Below, in pieces: positions 17,481 through 26,027 of a stretch of 64,000 nt of DNA. Source of the DNA: Bacillus sp. SJS (GTDB lineage Bacteria; Bacillota; Bacilli; Bacillales; Bacillaceae); the NCBI RefSeq assembly GCF_000732485.2, contig NZ_JAQV02000018.1:1-64000 (forward strand), read 5' to 3'. The notes under the pieces are model-generated. The model was not told the origin of the DNA and did no database searches. It saw only the letters and a list, made by a program, of their open reading frames with translations. Each line of letters starts with the position of its first letter. The stretch's first letter is position 1. The position numbers and the translations under genes were made by a program.

Positions 17481-18884
17481 ATGATGGAAAAGAAAAAAAG
17501 AGTAGCGATCCTCGGCGGAGGGTTGACCGGTTTATCCGCTGCTTACTATCTTCAAAAAGAGCTTCAGGAGGATGTGGAAATCACACTTATTGAAGCAAGT
17601 CCGAGGCTCGGGGGGAAGATTCAGACGGTCCAAAAAAATGGATGCATCATTGAAAGAGGACCTGATTCTTTTCTTGAACGAAAGGCAAGCGCACCTCAGC
17701 TCGTCCGGGAACTTGGTCTTGAAAACCAGCTGGTCAACAACTCTACCGGCCGTTCATATGTCTTATTGAAGGACGGTCTTCACCCCATTCCTGGCGGAGC
17801 TGTTATGGGGATTCCCACACAAGTCCGCCCATTCGTCACATCCGGTCTGTTTTCGTTGTCCGGGAAGCTGAGGGCAGCTGGAGACTTTGTTCTTCCTAAG
17901 GGAGAGCATAAAGGTGATCAATCGCTCGGCCAGTTTTTCAGAAGAAGACTCGGGGATGAGGTAGTAGAAAATCTGATCGAGCCGCTTCTTTCAGGCATAT
18001 ACGCCGGAGATATTGATAATCTTAGCCTGATGTCTACGTTTCCGCAGTTTTATAAAACGGAACAGGAGCATAGAAGCCTGATTTTAGGAATGAAAAAATC
18101 ATTGCCTTCCGCGAGTCAGAAACACGATCCTTCCAGGAAAAAAGGAATATTTCAAACTCTGACCGGTGGACTCCAATCATTGATTGAAGCGCTTGAAAGC
18201 AGCCTCAATACAGTCAGCATAATGAAAGGCACTAAGGTAACTGCTCTCAAGAAATCGCCGTCTGGAACTTATACAATCGAGCTTAGCGGGGGAACTGTTA
18301 TGGACGCGGATGCTGTCATTATGACAATTCCGCATGAATCCGCCGGCATATTGATGAAAGATCGCGAGTTTGATTATTTCAGAACAATGCCGTCTACATC
18401 GGTTGCAAACGTAGCGATGATTTTCCCTAAAGAAAACGTTCGAATGCTGAAAGAAGGCACTGGCTTTGTTATATCAAGAAACGGCGGTTATTCCATTACT
18501 GCCTGCACATGGACGAATAAGAAATGGCCGCATACAGCACCGGAGGATAAAGTAATTTTGCGGGCGTATGTCGGCAAACCAGGAGATGAAACCATCGTCG
18601 ATCAAACGGACGAGCAGCTTGTAAACATTGTCCTGGAAGACTTGAAAAAAGCGATGGATATAACCGGATTGCCGGAAGACTACGTCGTAAGCCGCTGGAA
18701 GCAGGCGATGCCTCAGTACAATGTCGGCCACCGCGACAATGTTCAGCGAATCTATAATTATGTCAGCCGAGAATATGCTGGTCTTTTCCTTGCAGGTGCT
18801 TCCTTTGAGGGGGTTGGACTGCCCGATTGCATCGATCAGGGGAAAGCTGCAGTGAAACAAGTTAAGCAATATTTGTCTTTTTAG
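17481..18884 (+). CDS. hemY: HemY (coproporphyrinogen III oxidase, CgoX)
   Basis: A 467-residue FAD-dependent oxidase with the dinucleotide motif GGGLTGLSAAYYL near residue 12 and a C-terminal FAD-contact region FLAGASFEGVGLPDCI near residue 431. In Gram-positive bacteria the physiological reaction is oxidation of coproporphyrinogen III to coproporphyrin III, feeding HemH. The start is 15 bases after hemH behind AGAAGG. Last gene of the operon, ended by a terminator. Confidence 0.95.
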   Translation: MMEKKKRVAILGGGLTGLSAAYYLQKELQEDVEITLIEASPRLGGKIQTVQKNGCIIERGPDSFLERKASAPQLVRELGLENQLVNNSTGRSYVLLKDGLHPIPGGAVMGIPTQVRPFVTSGLFSLSGKLRAAGDFVLPKGEHKGDQSLGQFFRRRLGDEVVENLIEPLLSGIYAGDIDNLSLMSTFPQFYKTEQEHRSLILGMKKSLPSASQKHDPSRKKGIFQTLTGGLQSLIEALESSLNTVSIMKGTKVTALKKSPSGTYTIELSGGTVMDADAVIMTIPHESAGILMKDREFDYFRTMPSTSVANVAMIFPKENVRMLKEGTGFVISRNGGYSITACTWTNKKWPHTAPEDKVILRAYVGKPGDETIVDQTDEQLVNIVLEDLKKAMDITGLPEDYVVSRWKQAMPQYNVGHRDNVQRIYNYVSREYAGLFLAGASFEGVGLPDCIDQGKAAVKQVKQYLSF

Positions 18885-18911
18885 AGCCAGCTGAAAAAGC
18901 GGCTTTTTTTC
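18885..18911 (+). terminator. terminator after hemY
   Basis: AGCC(A)GCT-GAAAA-AGC-GGCT with one bulged A, then seven Ts. Confidence 0.75.
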
Positions 18912-18986
18912 TTGGCTAGCCCCTCGGCCGCTTCACCGGTTCAATCAAAGTCAAAAAGCGACTTTGCCTATCCCAGTTTCACCGTC

Positions 18987-19061
18987 TTTAAGGGAGGCCT
19001 GCACGATGCAGGTCAGTTCTGCGTTGCGGCAGGACGCCGAGCTTTTAGCAGAACCTCCTTA
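18987..19061. repeat. nested inverted-repeat element before yhgD
   Basis: An outer stem TAAGGGAGG/CCTCCTTA encloses two hairpins: CCTGCA-CGA-TGCAGG (18998-19012), and GTTCTGC/GCAGAAC (19016-19054) which contains GCGT/ACGC. The layout is that of a folded RNA or cruciform element. It is GC-richer than the surrounding spacer and has no ORF with a ribosome site. Confidence 0.55.
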
Positions 19062-19081
19062 CGCCGCTTCCACTTTTCTTC

Positions 19082-19110
19082 TTGCAATCTTTTCTTAAGG
19101 AGAGTATATT
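19082..19110 (+). promoter_or_regulatory. sigma-A promoter of yhgD
   Basis: TTGCAA (19082-19087), a 17-base spacer, TATATT (19105-19110). The predicted transcription start lies just before the operator at 19123. Confidence 0.65.
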
Positions 19111-19122
19111 GAAAGTACTAAC

Positions 19123-19145
19123 TGACTAAAATGTTCATTTGGTCA
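19123..19145. promoter_or_regulatory. likely YhgD operator 1
   Basis: A 23 bp imperfect palindrome of the form TGACTA-N11-TGGTCA, directly downstream of the yhgD promoter. Its complement matches operator 2 (19763-19785) at 20 of 23 positions. A TetR-family gene follows, so autoregulation is inferred. Confidence 0.7.
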
Positions 19146-19163
19146 TTTTTAGGGGTGGAATTG

Positions 19164-19736
19164 GTGAGTGTAGACCGGAAGCAGTTAATTATCGAGGCGG
19201 CAACAAAATCCTTTACGCAGTTTGGATACAAAGCAACGACGATGGATCTTGTAGCGAAGCATGCTAATGTAGCAAAAGGAACGATTTATACGTTCTTTAA
19301 AAACAAGGAAGAACTGTTTGATGAAATCATTACCACTCTTTTAGCCGAAATCAAGCATGCAGCTGATGAGGCGATCAGTCCGGAATGCAGCTTTTTTGAG
19401 AATGCTCACCGTGCACTGTACAGCGTACTTGAGTATCGGAAAAAGCATCAGCTGACGATCAAGATCTTTCAGGAGAGCACCGAGCTCGGTACTCCTGCAG
19501 TCCAGGAAGTTGTAGCCCGTCTAGAAGGAATGGTGACCGGCTATATAAAGCAAAAGATTCAAAAGGCGATAGCTAAAGGAGAAATCCGGCCATGCGATCC
19601 GGAGCTGACCTCGTTCTTGATGCTGAAGCTTTACATCTCTCTTATTTTTGATTGGGAGAAACATCACGATCCTCTTCCTAAAGAAAAAATAGCCGAACTA
19701 TTTGAACTTTATTTTCTAAAGGGATTATCCGCTTAG
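19164..19736 (+). CDS. yhgD: TetR/AcrR family regulator YhgD
   Basis: A 190-residue TetR repressor. The N-terminal helix-turn-helix (TTMDLVAKHANVAKGTIYTF, about residues 23-42) is followed by a helical ligand-binding domain. The GTG at 19164 is preceded by AGGGGTGG; the ATG at 19131 lies inside the operator and cannot be the start. The gene is followed by yhgE, and the same palindrome stands before both, which indicates that YhgD controls itself and yhgE. The inducing ligand is unknown. Confidence 0.9.
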   Translation: MSVDRKQLIIEAATKSFTQFGYKATTMDLVAKHANVAKGTIYTFFKNKEELFDEIITTLLAEIKHAADEAISPECSFFENAHRALYSVLEYRKKHQLTIKIFQESTELGTPAVQEVVARLEGMVTGYIKQKIQKAIAKGEIRPCDPELTSFLMLKLYISLIFDWEKHHDPLPKEKIAELFELYFLKGLSA

Positions 19737-19762
19737 GGTATCCTGTCTTTTTTGCTGAAAAA

Positions 19763-19785
19763 TGACTAAATGAACAAAATAGTCA
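19763..19785. promoter_or_regulatory. likely YhgD operator 2
   Basis: A 23 bp palindrome TGACTA-N11-TAGTCA with perfect 6 bp arms, in the yhgD-yhgE gap, nearly the same as operator 1. Confidence 0.7.
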
Positions 19786-19811
19786 GATGTACAATACAGG
19801 AGGTTTTATAC

Positions 19812-22019
19812 ATGTCACTGCTCGCAAAAGAGTGGAAGGCGCTAATTACCAATAAGAAAGTACTGATTCCCGTCATAGCGGTTCTGTTTATCCCCGTCTT
19901 GTATGCGGGAATGTTCCTCTGGGCGTTTTGGGATCCATACGAAAATCTGGAAGATCTTCCAGTAGCCGTAGTGAATCAGGATAATGGCGCTGAATATGAA
20001 GGTGAAAATCTTCAAGTCGGTAAAGAGCTTGTGGATAATTTAAAAGATAATCCCAAGTTTAAATGGCAATTTGTAGATGAAAAAACAGCAGATCAAGGTC
20101 TTAAAGATCAAAAATACTACATGAAAATTGAGATCCCGGATAATTTTTCAGCAAATGCGACAACCTTGCTGGATGATCAGCCGAAAGAGCTTGAAATGAA
20201 ATATGTTCCGAATGAAGGATTTAACTTCCTTTCTGCCCAAATTGGGAATACAGCAGTGGAACAAATCAAGGAAGAAGTAGCAAATGAAGTAACCAGGACC
20301 TATGCCGAAAGCATCTTCGGAAAAATTGGAGAGGTAGCAGACGGACTTGGTGAAGCAAGCGACGGTGCAGCAAAAATTGATTCCGGAACAGGTAAGCTTA
20401 AAGACGGATCTGGAAAATTAAAGGAAAATTTAGCGAAGCTTGCAGAAAGCTCCGTTACCTTTAAGGAAGGCTTGCAATCAGCTTCTGACGGTACGACAAA
20501 GCTTTCTAAAGGTGCCGCTGATCTTGATAAGGGACTTGGCCAGCTGAACCAAGGATATTCAAAGGTTGAAAACGGCTCAAAGGCTCTTGCGGATGGGAAT
20601 GCCAAGCTGGCTGCAGGTTCAAATGAACTGTACAGCAAAATGCAGGAACTAAATCAAGGTGTGCCTCAGCTTACGGATGGAACAAAGAGAGTAAGTGAAG
20701 GTGCCGCTGCCCTTAACCAGGGATTGACCCAGTTTGATGCCGGACAGCAGGATGCGAAAAAAGGTGCAGAACAGCTTGCAGCTGGCATCGATCAGCTTCA
20801 GGCAAACATGAAGCAGCTGGCACCTGTACTTGCAGCTCTTCCGGAAGAGAAGCGAAACGAACTCACTGCTGCGCTTGAACAGCTGAACCAGGGCAGTGAT
20901 AAACTATCAGCCGGAGTCGGCAAGCTTGCTGAAAATTCAACCGTTATTGCCGGAAAATCTGGTGAGCTTGCTCAGGGAGCTTCTGCTGTTTATGATAATC
21001 AGCAAAAGGTTCAAGACGGTGTAAGTAAGCTGACTGAAGGTCAAGGAAAGCTAAACACTGGTTTGACTGATGCTTCCAACGGAGCTAATGAATTCAGCCA
21101 GGGCGTAGCATTATTCGGACAAAAATTAGGTGAAGCAAAAGAAGGATCTGCGCAATTGGCAAGCGGAAGCACGGATCTGAATTCCGGAATTTCCAAGCTT
21201 TCAGATGGATCTGGACAACTTGAATCCGGAGCAGGCAAGCTTGCAGATGGAGCTTCTGATCTGGATAAAGGGGTCGGCGATCTTTCTGGCGGTACCTCTG
21301 AACTCAGCACGGCACTGGCAGATGCTGCAGACCAAACGAAAGATACAAAAGGATCAGACCCGCTTTATGACATGATGGCAAAGCCTGTTGATGTCAAAAA
21401 CGAAAAGATTAATGAAGTGCCGAACTATGGAACAGGCTTTACGCCTTACTTCCTGTCACTTGGATTATTCGTAGGAGCATTGCTGATCTCCATTGTCTAT
21501 CCTCTTAGACAATCGGTGGGTGAGCCAAAATCAGCCCTTTCCTGGTTCTTCAGTAAATTTGGCGTATTGCTTGCAGTAGGAATTATTCAGTCCTTAGTGG
21601 CAGACGCAGTTCTGCTGATGGGTCTTCAAATTGAAGTGCAGAGTGTTGGTATGTTCATCCTGTTCAGCATCCTGACCAGCTTAACATTCCTTGCACTGAT
21701 TCAATTCTTTGTCACTTCTCTCGGCGATCCTGGTCGATTTGTAGCCATTATTATTTTGATTTTGCAGCTGACAACCTCAGCAGGAACCTTCCCGCTTGAG
21801 CTTATTCCAGAGCCGCTGCAAATCTTTAACTACTGGCTGCCGATGACGTACTCTGTTGCTGGATTTAAAGCCGTTATTTCAAGCGGCGACTTCAGCTACC
21901 TTGGTACCCAATCTCTTGTACTGATTGGCATGATGCTGCTTATGATAATTGGTACGATCACTTATATGTTTTTCCAGGTTCGGAAAAACAGACAAGAGGT
22001 TTCTGAAGAAGCTCTTTAA
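19812..22019 (+). CDS. yhgE: YhgE/Pip family membrane protein
   Basis: A 735-residue protein. One N-terminal membrane helix (residues 18-38, LIPVIAVLFIPVLYAGMFLW) is followed by a domain of about 130 residues, then some 330 residues of repeating GxxxLxxG blocks (such as LSDGSGQLESGAGKLADGAS) that predict a long extracytoplasmic coiled coil, then a C-terminal ABC-2-like membrane domain of about five helices from residue 540. Pip proteins act as phage receptors in lactococci, and relatives are ESX/type VII-linked; the role in Bacillus is unknown. The ATG at 19812 follows AGGAGG. Confidence 0.88.
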   Translation: MSLLAKEWKALITNKKVLIPVIAVLFIPVLYAGMFLWAFWDPYENLEDLPVAVVNQDNGAEYEGENLQVGKELVDNLKDNPKFKWQFVDEKTADQGLKDQKYYMKIEIPDNFSANATTLLDDQPKELEMKYVPNEGFNFLSAQIGNTAVEQIKEEVANEVTRTYAESIFGKIGEVADGLGEASDGAAKIDSGTGKLKDGSGKLKENLAKLAESSVTFKEGLQSASDGTTKLSKGAADLDKGLGQLNQGYSKVENGSKALADGNAKLAAGSNELYSKMQELNQGVPQLTDGTKRVSEGAAALNQGLTQFDAGQQDAKKGAEQLAAGIDQLQANMKQLAPVLAALPEEKRNELTAALEQLNQGSDKLSAGVGKLAENSTVIAGKSGELAQGASAVYDNQQKVQDGVSKLTEGQGKLNTGLTDASNGANEFSQGVALFGQKLGEAKEGSAQLASGSTDLNSGISKLSDGSGQLESGAGKLADGASDLDKGVGDLSGGTSELSTALADAADQTKDTKGSDPLYDMMAKPVDVKNEKINEVPNYGTGFTPYFLSLGLFVGALLISIVYPLRQSVGEPKSALSWFFSKFGVLLAVGIIQSLVADAVLLMGLQIEVQSVGMFILFSILTSLTFLALIQFFVTSLGDPGRFVAIIILILQLTTSAGTFPLELIPEPLQIFNYWLPMTYSVAGFKAVISSGDFSYLGTQSLVLIGMMLLMIIGTITYMFFQVRKNRQEVSEEAL

Positions 22020-22025
22020 TAGTGG

Positions 22026-22062
22026 AAAAACCCCGGTTCCTTTATAAGGACCGGGGTTTTTT
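22026..22062 (+). terminator. terminator after yhgE
   Basis: AAAAACCCCGGTTCC-TTTATA-AGGACCGGGGTTTTTT. Confidence 0.88.
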
Positions 22063-22248
22063 AGTTTAATATACTACTTGGCTTTCATAAGCATTGATGT
22101 AAGAGATCCAACCTCACTGGCCAGCAGCTCCAGCTGAGATCAGCAGTTGAGTTTAATAGGCTGCTTGTTCATGAACAGAACAGCATGAAAAAGTATTCTC
22201 TATGAATCTTATATTGAAATTATGAAAGCATTTTCATATAATGGAAAA

Positions 22249-22262
22249 TGTAAGCGCTTGCT
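22249..22262. promoter_or_regulatory. cre-like operator before the LacI-type gene
   Basis: TGTAAGCGCTTGCT matches the catabolite-responsive-element consensus TGWAARCGYTWNCW at every position. It lies 26 bases before the start of a LacI-family regulator, so it may bind CcpA or that regulator itself. Confidence 0.55.
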
Positions 22263-22287
22263 TATGTTGGAGAGAGGTGGGAGAGAA

Positions 22288-23313
22288 ATGGCAACGATCG
22301 AAGACGTGGCAAGAAGGGCAGGGCTTTCCCGGACAACTGTGTCAAGGGTGATCAACGAACACCCCTATGTATCTATCGCGAAAAAAAAGAAAGTGATGGA
22401 GGCCATGGAGGAGCTGGGGTATGTTCCTAACTCGGCTGCGAGAAGTTTAAGAAATCAGCGAACAGGTGTGATTGCGGTTCTGATTCCACGGGTGATGAAT
22501 CCTTTTTTTAGCCAGCTCATTGAAACACTCGAGCACGCAGCATCAGAAAGCTTCCACCAGCTCATTATATGCCAAACACAATATTCCGCCAAAAAGGAAT
22601 TAATGTACTTAAATCTGCTCAAAACAAGGCAAGTGGATGGAGTTATCCTCACATCAGCTGAGAATGACTGGAGTGTTATTGAGGAATACCTCGATTACGG
22701 ACCAATCGTTCTGTGCAATGAATTCGAAGAAAGAGCCAATGTCCCCATGATTTTTATGGATCAAAAGGAAGCGGGCTATAAGGCAACGAAGCACCTGATT
22801 GAAATGGGGCACCGTAAAATTGCTTACTGCTGCGGGAGATATCGAAGCAATGTTGCCAATGCCCGCGAGGAAGGGTTTAAAAAAGCACTGGCTGAAGCGG
22901 GAATTGCTTTCGATGAAATAGATGCATTTCGTGAAGCGATAACGAGTGAAGATGGAATCGATATTTTCAATGCCATACGATCAAGAGGTTCTAACAGGCC
23001 GACCGCTATCTTTACAGGCTCTGACGAAGTTGCAGCAGGGGTTATATCAGAAGCAGCACGCTGCAATTGGAACATTCCGCGTGACCTTGCCGTAACAGGC
23101 TTCGACAATCAAGTGATTACTGAACTAATGCATCCAAGAATCACGACTGTAGAGCAGCCGGTTTGCGAGATGGCACTGAAAACAATGGAAGTCATGATGG
23201 AAAGAATCAGATTAAGGCAATTCACCGGCAGGGAAATGCACAAATTTTCTATGAAGCTGATTATCCGTGAATCTACGAAAATGCAGGCTGAACTGGCAAG
23301 GATTCCATATTAA
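22288..23313 (+). CDS. LacI/GalR family transcriptional regulator
   Basis: A 341-residue regulator: N-terminal HTH with hinge (TIEDVARRAGLSRTTVSRVI, residues 3-22, and PNSAARSLRNQRTG near residue 50), then a periplasmic-binding-protein-like sensor domain (VDGVILTSAE, FTGSDEVAAGV, AVTGFDNQ). It resembles the DegA/CcpA branch, but I cannot assign a paralogue. The ATG at 22288 follows GAGGTGGGAG. It stands between yhgE and yhfH where B. subtilis has fabHB-yhfC-yhfE-yhfF-gltT. No sugar operon is adjacent, so the target is unknown. Confidence 0.82.
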   Translation: MATIEDVARRAGLSRTTVSRVINEHPYVSIAKKKKVMEAMEELGYVPNSAARSLRNQRTGVIAVLIPRVMNPFFSQLIETLEHAASESFHQLIICQTQYSAKKELMYLNLLKTRQVDGVILTSAENDWSVIEEYLDYGPIVLCNEFEERANVPMIFMDQKEAGYKATKHLIEMGHRKIAYCCGRYRSNVANAREEGFKKALAEAGIAFDEIDAFREAITSEDGIDIFNAIRSRGSNRPTAIFTGSDEVAAGVISEAARCNWNIPRDLAVTGFDNQVITELMHPRITTVEQPVCEMALKTMEVMMERIRLRQFTGREMHKFSMKLIIRESTKMQAELARIPY

Positions 23314-23319
23314 ATGGAA

Positions 23320-23340
23320 GAAGCCGGTTTGGCTTTTTTT
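23320..23340 (+). terminator. terminator after the LacI-type gene
   Basis: AAGCC-GGTTT-GGCTT followed by TTTTT, just past the stop codon. Confidence 0.6.
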
Positions 23341-23402
23341 ATGGCATTGAAGAGTGGAGTGGGGATCTTTAAATTTCCTCCGCCTCCGTTAATCGGCCAC
23401 AA

Positions 23403-23429
23403 AAAAAAGAGCCTCACCGGCTCTTTTTT
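23403..23429 (-). terminator. terminator after yhfH
   Basis: AAAAAAGAGCC-TCACC-GGCTCTTTTTT. The A-run on the plus strand is a T-run for the minus-strand gene. Confidence 0.75.
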
Positions 23430-23432
23430 CTA

Positions 23433-23567
23433 TTACAGATCCTGCACATTCATACAGCTGCTGCAGGTATTTCCATAGCATTCATGCTGTTCTTCGATTT
23501 CTTTTCCGCATTCTGCGCATTGTTTTCCGGGTAAGTTTCTGAAAAATTCAGTCAACTTAACTAACAT
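23433..23567 (-). CDS. yhfH: YhfH, small zinc-ribbon protein
   Basis: A 44-residue protein. It begins MLVKLTEFFRNLPGK, like B. subtilis YhfH, and carries two cysteine pairs, CAEC (17-20) and CYGNTC/CSSC (30-38), that would bind zinc. GGAGGGGATAAC precedes the ATG, and a terminator follows. It is next to yhfI in the same order as in B. subtilis. Function unknown; a nucleic-acid or protein-binding zinc ribbon is an inference. Confidence 0.82.
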   Translation of the reverse strand: MLVKLTEFFRNLPGKQCAECGKEIEEQHECYGNTCSSCMNVQDL

Positions 23568-23788
23568 GTTATCCCCTCCATGTCGTTTTGATATTTATAT
23601 TGTATTATAACAGTGAGTAAAAGGTCAATACCTGTTTTGTAACAAAGTGTGAAAACAGCAAAAATGGGCAGATGGTCTCCGCATATAAATTGTTGCTGAA
23701 ACACATAAATGCTTTGAGCTTGCGGTTCCGAGGCTGAATTGGGTATATTGAACGGTAGGGAATCATTTAGAAAGCGGGTGAGGGAACG

Positions 23789-24562
23789 ATGAAATTAACC
23801 GTAATCGGGCACTGGGGCGGTTTTCCCGGTCCGGGAGAAGCTTCATCCGGGTATTTGCTGCAAAAGGACGGTTTCAATTTGCTGATTGATTGCGGAAGTG
23901 CTGTATTATCACAGCTGCAGTTTTATATATCTTTGAAAGAGCTGGATGCGGTACTGATTTCCCATTATCACCATGATCACGTTGCAGACGTTGGCCCCCT
24001 TCAATATGGTCGGCTTGTGGCCGGTTATCTGGAAGAGGACATTCCCGTTTTGCCGATTTATGGACATAATGGAGATATAGAGGGCTTCAGCAGGCTAACC
24101 TATAAACAAGCAACGCTTGGCAATGTTTATCATCCAAACGAAAAGCTTGAAATTGGACCCTTTCAAATAAGCTTCCTGAAAACAAATCATCCGGCAGAAT
24201 GCTATGCGTTCCGGATAACAGATGGAGAGTCTGTCATTGTTTACACAGCGGATTCAAGTTTTAAAGAGGAATTTATTCCTTTCGCTAAAGGGGCTGATCT
24301 GCTGATTTCCGAGTGCAATTTTTACGCAGGGCAAGATGGAAAAAGCGCAGGACATATGAATAGCCATGATGCTGCAGTTATTGCTAGAGATGCCGGTGTA
24401 AAGCAGTGCATCCTGACACACTTGCCGCATTTTGGAAATCATGAAGATTTACTTGCGGAGGCACAGACCCTGTACGAGGGGCCGCTTTCTTTAGCAGCAA
24501 AAGGGTTAACATGGTACCGAGACAAGGGAGGAAACGCGAATGGCTCAAATGCTGTTTATTGA
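23789..24562 (+). CDS. yhfI: MBL-fold hydrolase YhfI
   Basis: A 257-residue metallo-beta-lactamase-fold protein with the metal motif HYHHDHVAD near residue 61 and further ligands NHPAEC near residue 133, TADSS near residue 153 and THLPHFG near residue 213. It is closest to the RNase Z / phosphodiesterase-like branch. The catalysed reaction is not known. Its last 23 bases overlap lplJ, so the two are probably co-translated. Confidence 0.88.
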   Translation: MKLTVIGHWGGFPGPGEASSGYLLQKDGFNLLIDCGSAVLSQLQFYISLKELDAVLISHYHHDHVADVGPLQYGRLVAGYLEEDIPVLPIYGHNGDIEGFSRLTYKQATLGNVYHPNEKLEIGPFQISFLKTNHPAECYAFRITDGESVIVYTADSSFKEEFIPFAKGADLLISECNFYAGQDGKSAGHMNSHDAAVIARDAGVKQCILTHLPHFGNHEDLLAEAQTLYEGPLSLAAKGLTWYRDKGGNANGSNAVY

Positions 24563-25538
24563 TAATAACCATATTACAGATCCAAGAATGAATCTTGCAA
24601 TTGAGGAGTACTGCCTCAAAAATTTGGACCCCGAACAATCCTATCTGCTGTTTTACATTAATGAACCTTCTATTATCATCGGGAAAAATCAGAATACAAT
24701 AGAAGAAATCAATACGAAATATGTGGAGGAAAAGGGACTCCATGTAGTAAGAAGGCTATCGGGCGGAGGAGCAGTGTATCATGACCTCGGCAACCTGAAT
24801 TTTAGCTTTATAACGAAGGATGACGGGGACAGCTTCCATAACTTTAAAAAATTTACCGAACCGGTAATTGAAGCCTTGAAGAAACTTGGTGTCGATGCTG
24901 AGCTCAGCGGACGCAATGATATTCTCGCTGAAGGACGGAAGATCTCTGGCAATGCCCAGTTCACGACAAGAGGGAGAATGTTCAGCCATGGAACACTTTT
25001 ATTCGATTCTGAAATAGAGAATGTCGTGTCAGCTCTCGTTGTGAAAAAAGATAAGATTGAATCAAAAGGGATAAAATCAATCCGCAGCCGCGTTGCAAAC
25101 ATCAGTGAGTTTTTGGAAAAGAAAATGACGATTGAGGAATTCAGATCGCTTCTGCTAAGCTATATTTTTGATACGAACGGGGAAGTGCCTCAATATGTTT
25201 TAACAGAGGATGATTGGAACAAGATTCGCAAGCTTTCAGAAGAACGCTATCAAAATTGGGATTGGAATTACGGGAAGTCTCCGAAATTCAATCTCCAGCA
25301 TTCCCATCGCTTCCCAGTGGGACAAATTGATGTCCGTATGGAAGTAAGCAAAGGAATGATCCATGAGTGCAAAATTTACGGAGATTTTTTCGGCGTAGGC
25401 GATGTTACTGAAATAGAAGAGCTGCTAACCGGATCGCGCTATGAAAAATCCGAGCTTGAAAAGATGATGAGACCCGTCAATGTCCAGCATTATTTCGGAA
25501 ATGTATCGAAAGAACAGTTTTTGGATTTGCTTTATTAA
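24540..25538 (+). CDS. lplJ: lipoate-protein ligase LplJ
   Basis: A 332-residue ligase that attaches free lipoate to 2-oxoacid dehydrogenase E2 and GcvH proteins through lipoyl-AMP. RRLSGGGAVYHDLGNLNFSF near residue 71 is the lipoate-binding signature and KISGNAQF near residue 134 contains the catalytic lysine. The C-terminal accessory domain is present. GGGAGGAAACGCGA precedes the ATG inside yhfI. Equivalent to B. subtilis yhfJ/lplJ. Confidence 0.95.
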   Translation: MAQMLFIDNNHITDPRMNLAIEEYCLKNLDPEQSYLLFYINEPSIIIGKNQNTIEEINTKYVEEKGLHVVRRLSGGGAVYHDLGNLNFSFITKDDGDSFHNFKKFTEPVIEALKKLGVDAELSGRNDILAEGRKISGNAQFTTRGRMFSHGTLLFDSEIENVVSALVVKKDKIESKGIKSIRSRVANISEFLEKKMTIEEFRSLLLSYIFDTNGEVPQYVLTEDDWNKIRKLSEERYQNWDWNYGKSPKFNLQHSHRFPVGQIDVRMEVSKGMIHECKIYGDFFGVGDVTEIEELLTGSRYEKSELEKMMRPVNVQHYFGNVSKEQFLDLLY

Positions 25539-25546
25539 TTGGGAGG

Positions 25547-25583
25547 CTGGCGTATAAGGGATTCCTTAGACGTCAGTTTTTTT
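25547..25583 (+). terminator. terminator after lplJ
   Basis: CTGGCGT-A-TAAGG pairs with CCTTA-G-ACGTCAG (one mismatch, one bulge) and is followed by seven Ts. Confidence 0.7.
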
Positions 25584-25602
25584 GTGAGAAAAAAGGCTGG
25601 GG

Positions 25603-25860
25603 CGGTGCCTGACCCGCAATTCTTCACCGCAATGGGGGACAGAGACGAAGGATGCTGAACCCTTGTGTATCAACAGATTGAAGAGGTGGGTGCCAGAGCT
25701 TTAGTGCGATAAAATTTTCGGGGACTGGCACGGTGCCAGTCCCGTTCTTCTTCACCGCAGCGGGGGACAGAGAGGCAGGCCGCTGAATCCTTACGTACCA
25801 AAAGTTTGAAGAGGGTGGTGCCTGAGCTTTAGTACGGTAAAATATTTGGGGACTGGCACC
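25603..25860. repeat. tandem pair of 129 bp GGTGCC...GGCACC units (cluster A)
   Basis: Unit 1 is 25603-25731 and unit 2 is 25732-25860. Each begins GGTGCC and ends GGGGACTGGCAC. Shared inner blocks are TTCACCGCA, GGGGGACAGAGA and GAGCTTTAGTRCGRTAAAA. The unit boundary forms GGCAC-GGTGCC, so the ends are complementary. No credible ORF. The same units recur at 31796-32050. Confidence 0.8.
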
Positions 25861-25959
25861 TCCACCGCCACTGTCATCAAATAATTCCTTTTTTTGCGTT
25901 TTACCCAATGATTTTAAGCAAAGCGTCTTACCGTTTCCTGCTCCAGCCTTCCTTTCTAA

Positions 25960-25984
25960 GATTCAAAATTCTCGAAGCGGGTAT
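25960..25984 (+). promoter_or_regulatory. possible sigma-B promoter of ydaP
   Basis: GATTCA (25960-25965), a 13-base spacer, GGGTAT (25979-25984). The -10 is perfect; the -35 matches GTTTAA at four of six. ydaP is sigma-B dependent in B. subtilis. Confidence 0.55.
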
Positions 25985-26027
25985 GAAAGAAAGTAGGCTT
26001 TCTTGATACAGAAAGGGATGAATAATC

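Noticed and set aside
18912-19112. 66-codon plus-strand frame after hemY
   Set aside because: No start site support; it covers the structured element and the yhgD promoter.
22080-22160. Short minus-strand frame ending EVGSLTSMLMKAK
   Set aside because: Only about 22 codons after a stop, no start codon or ribosome site, and no recognisable family.
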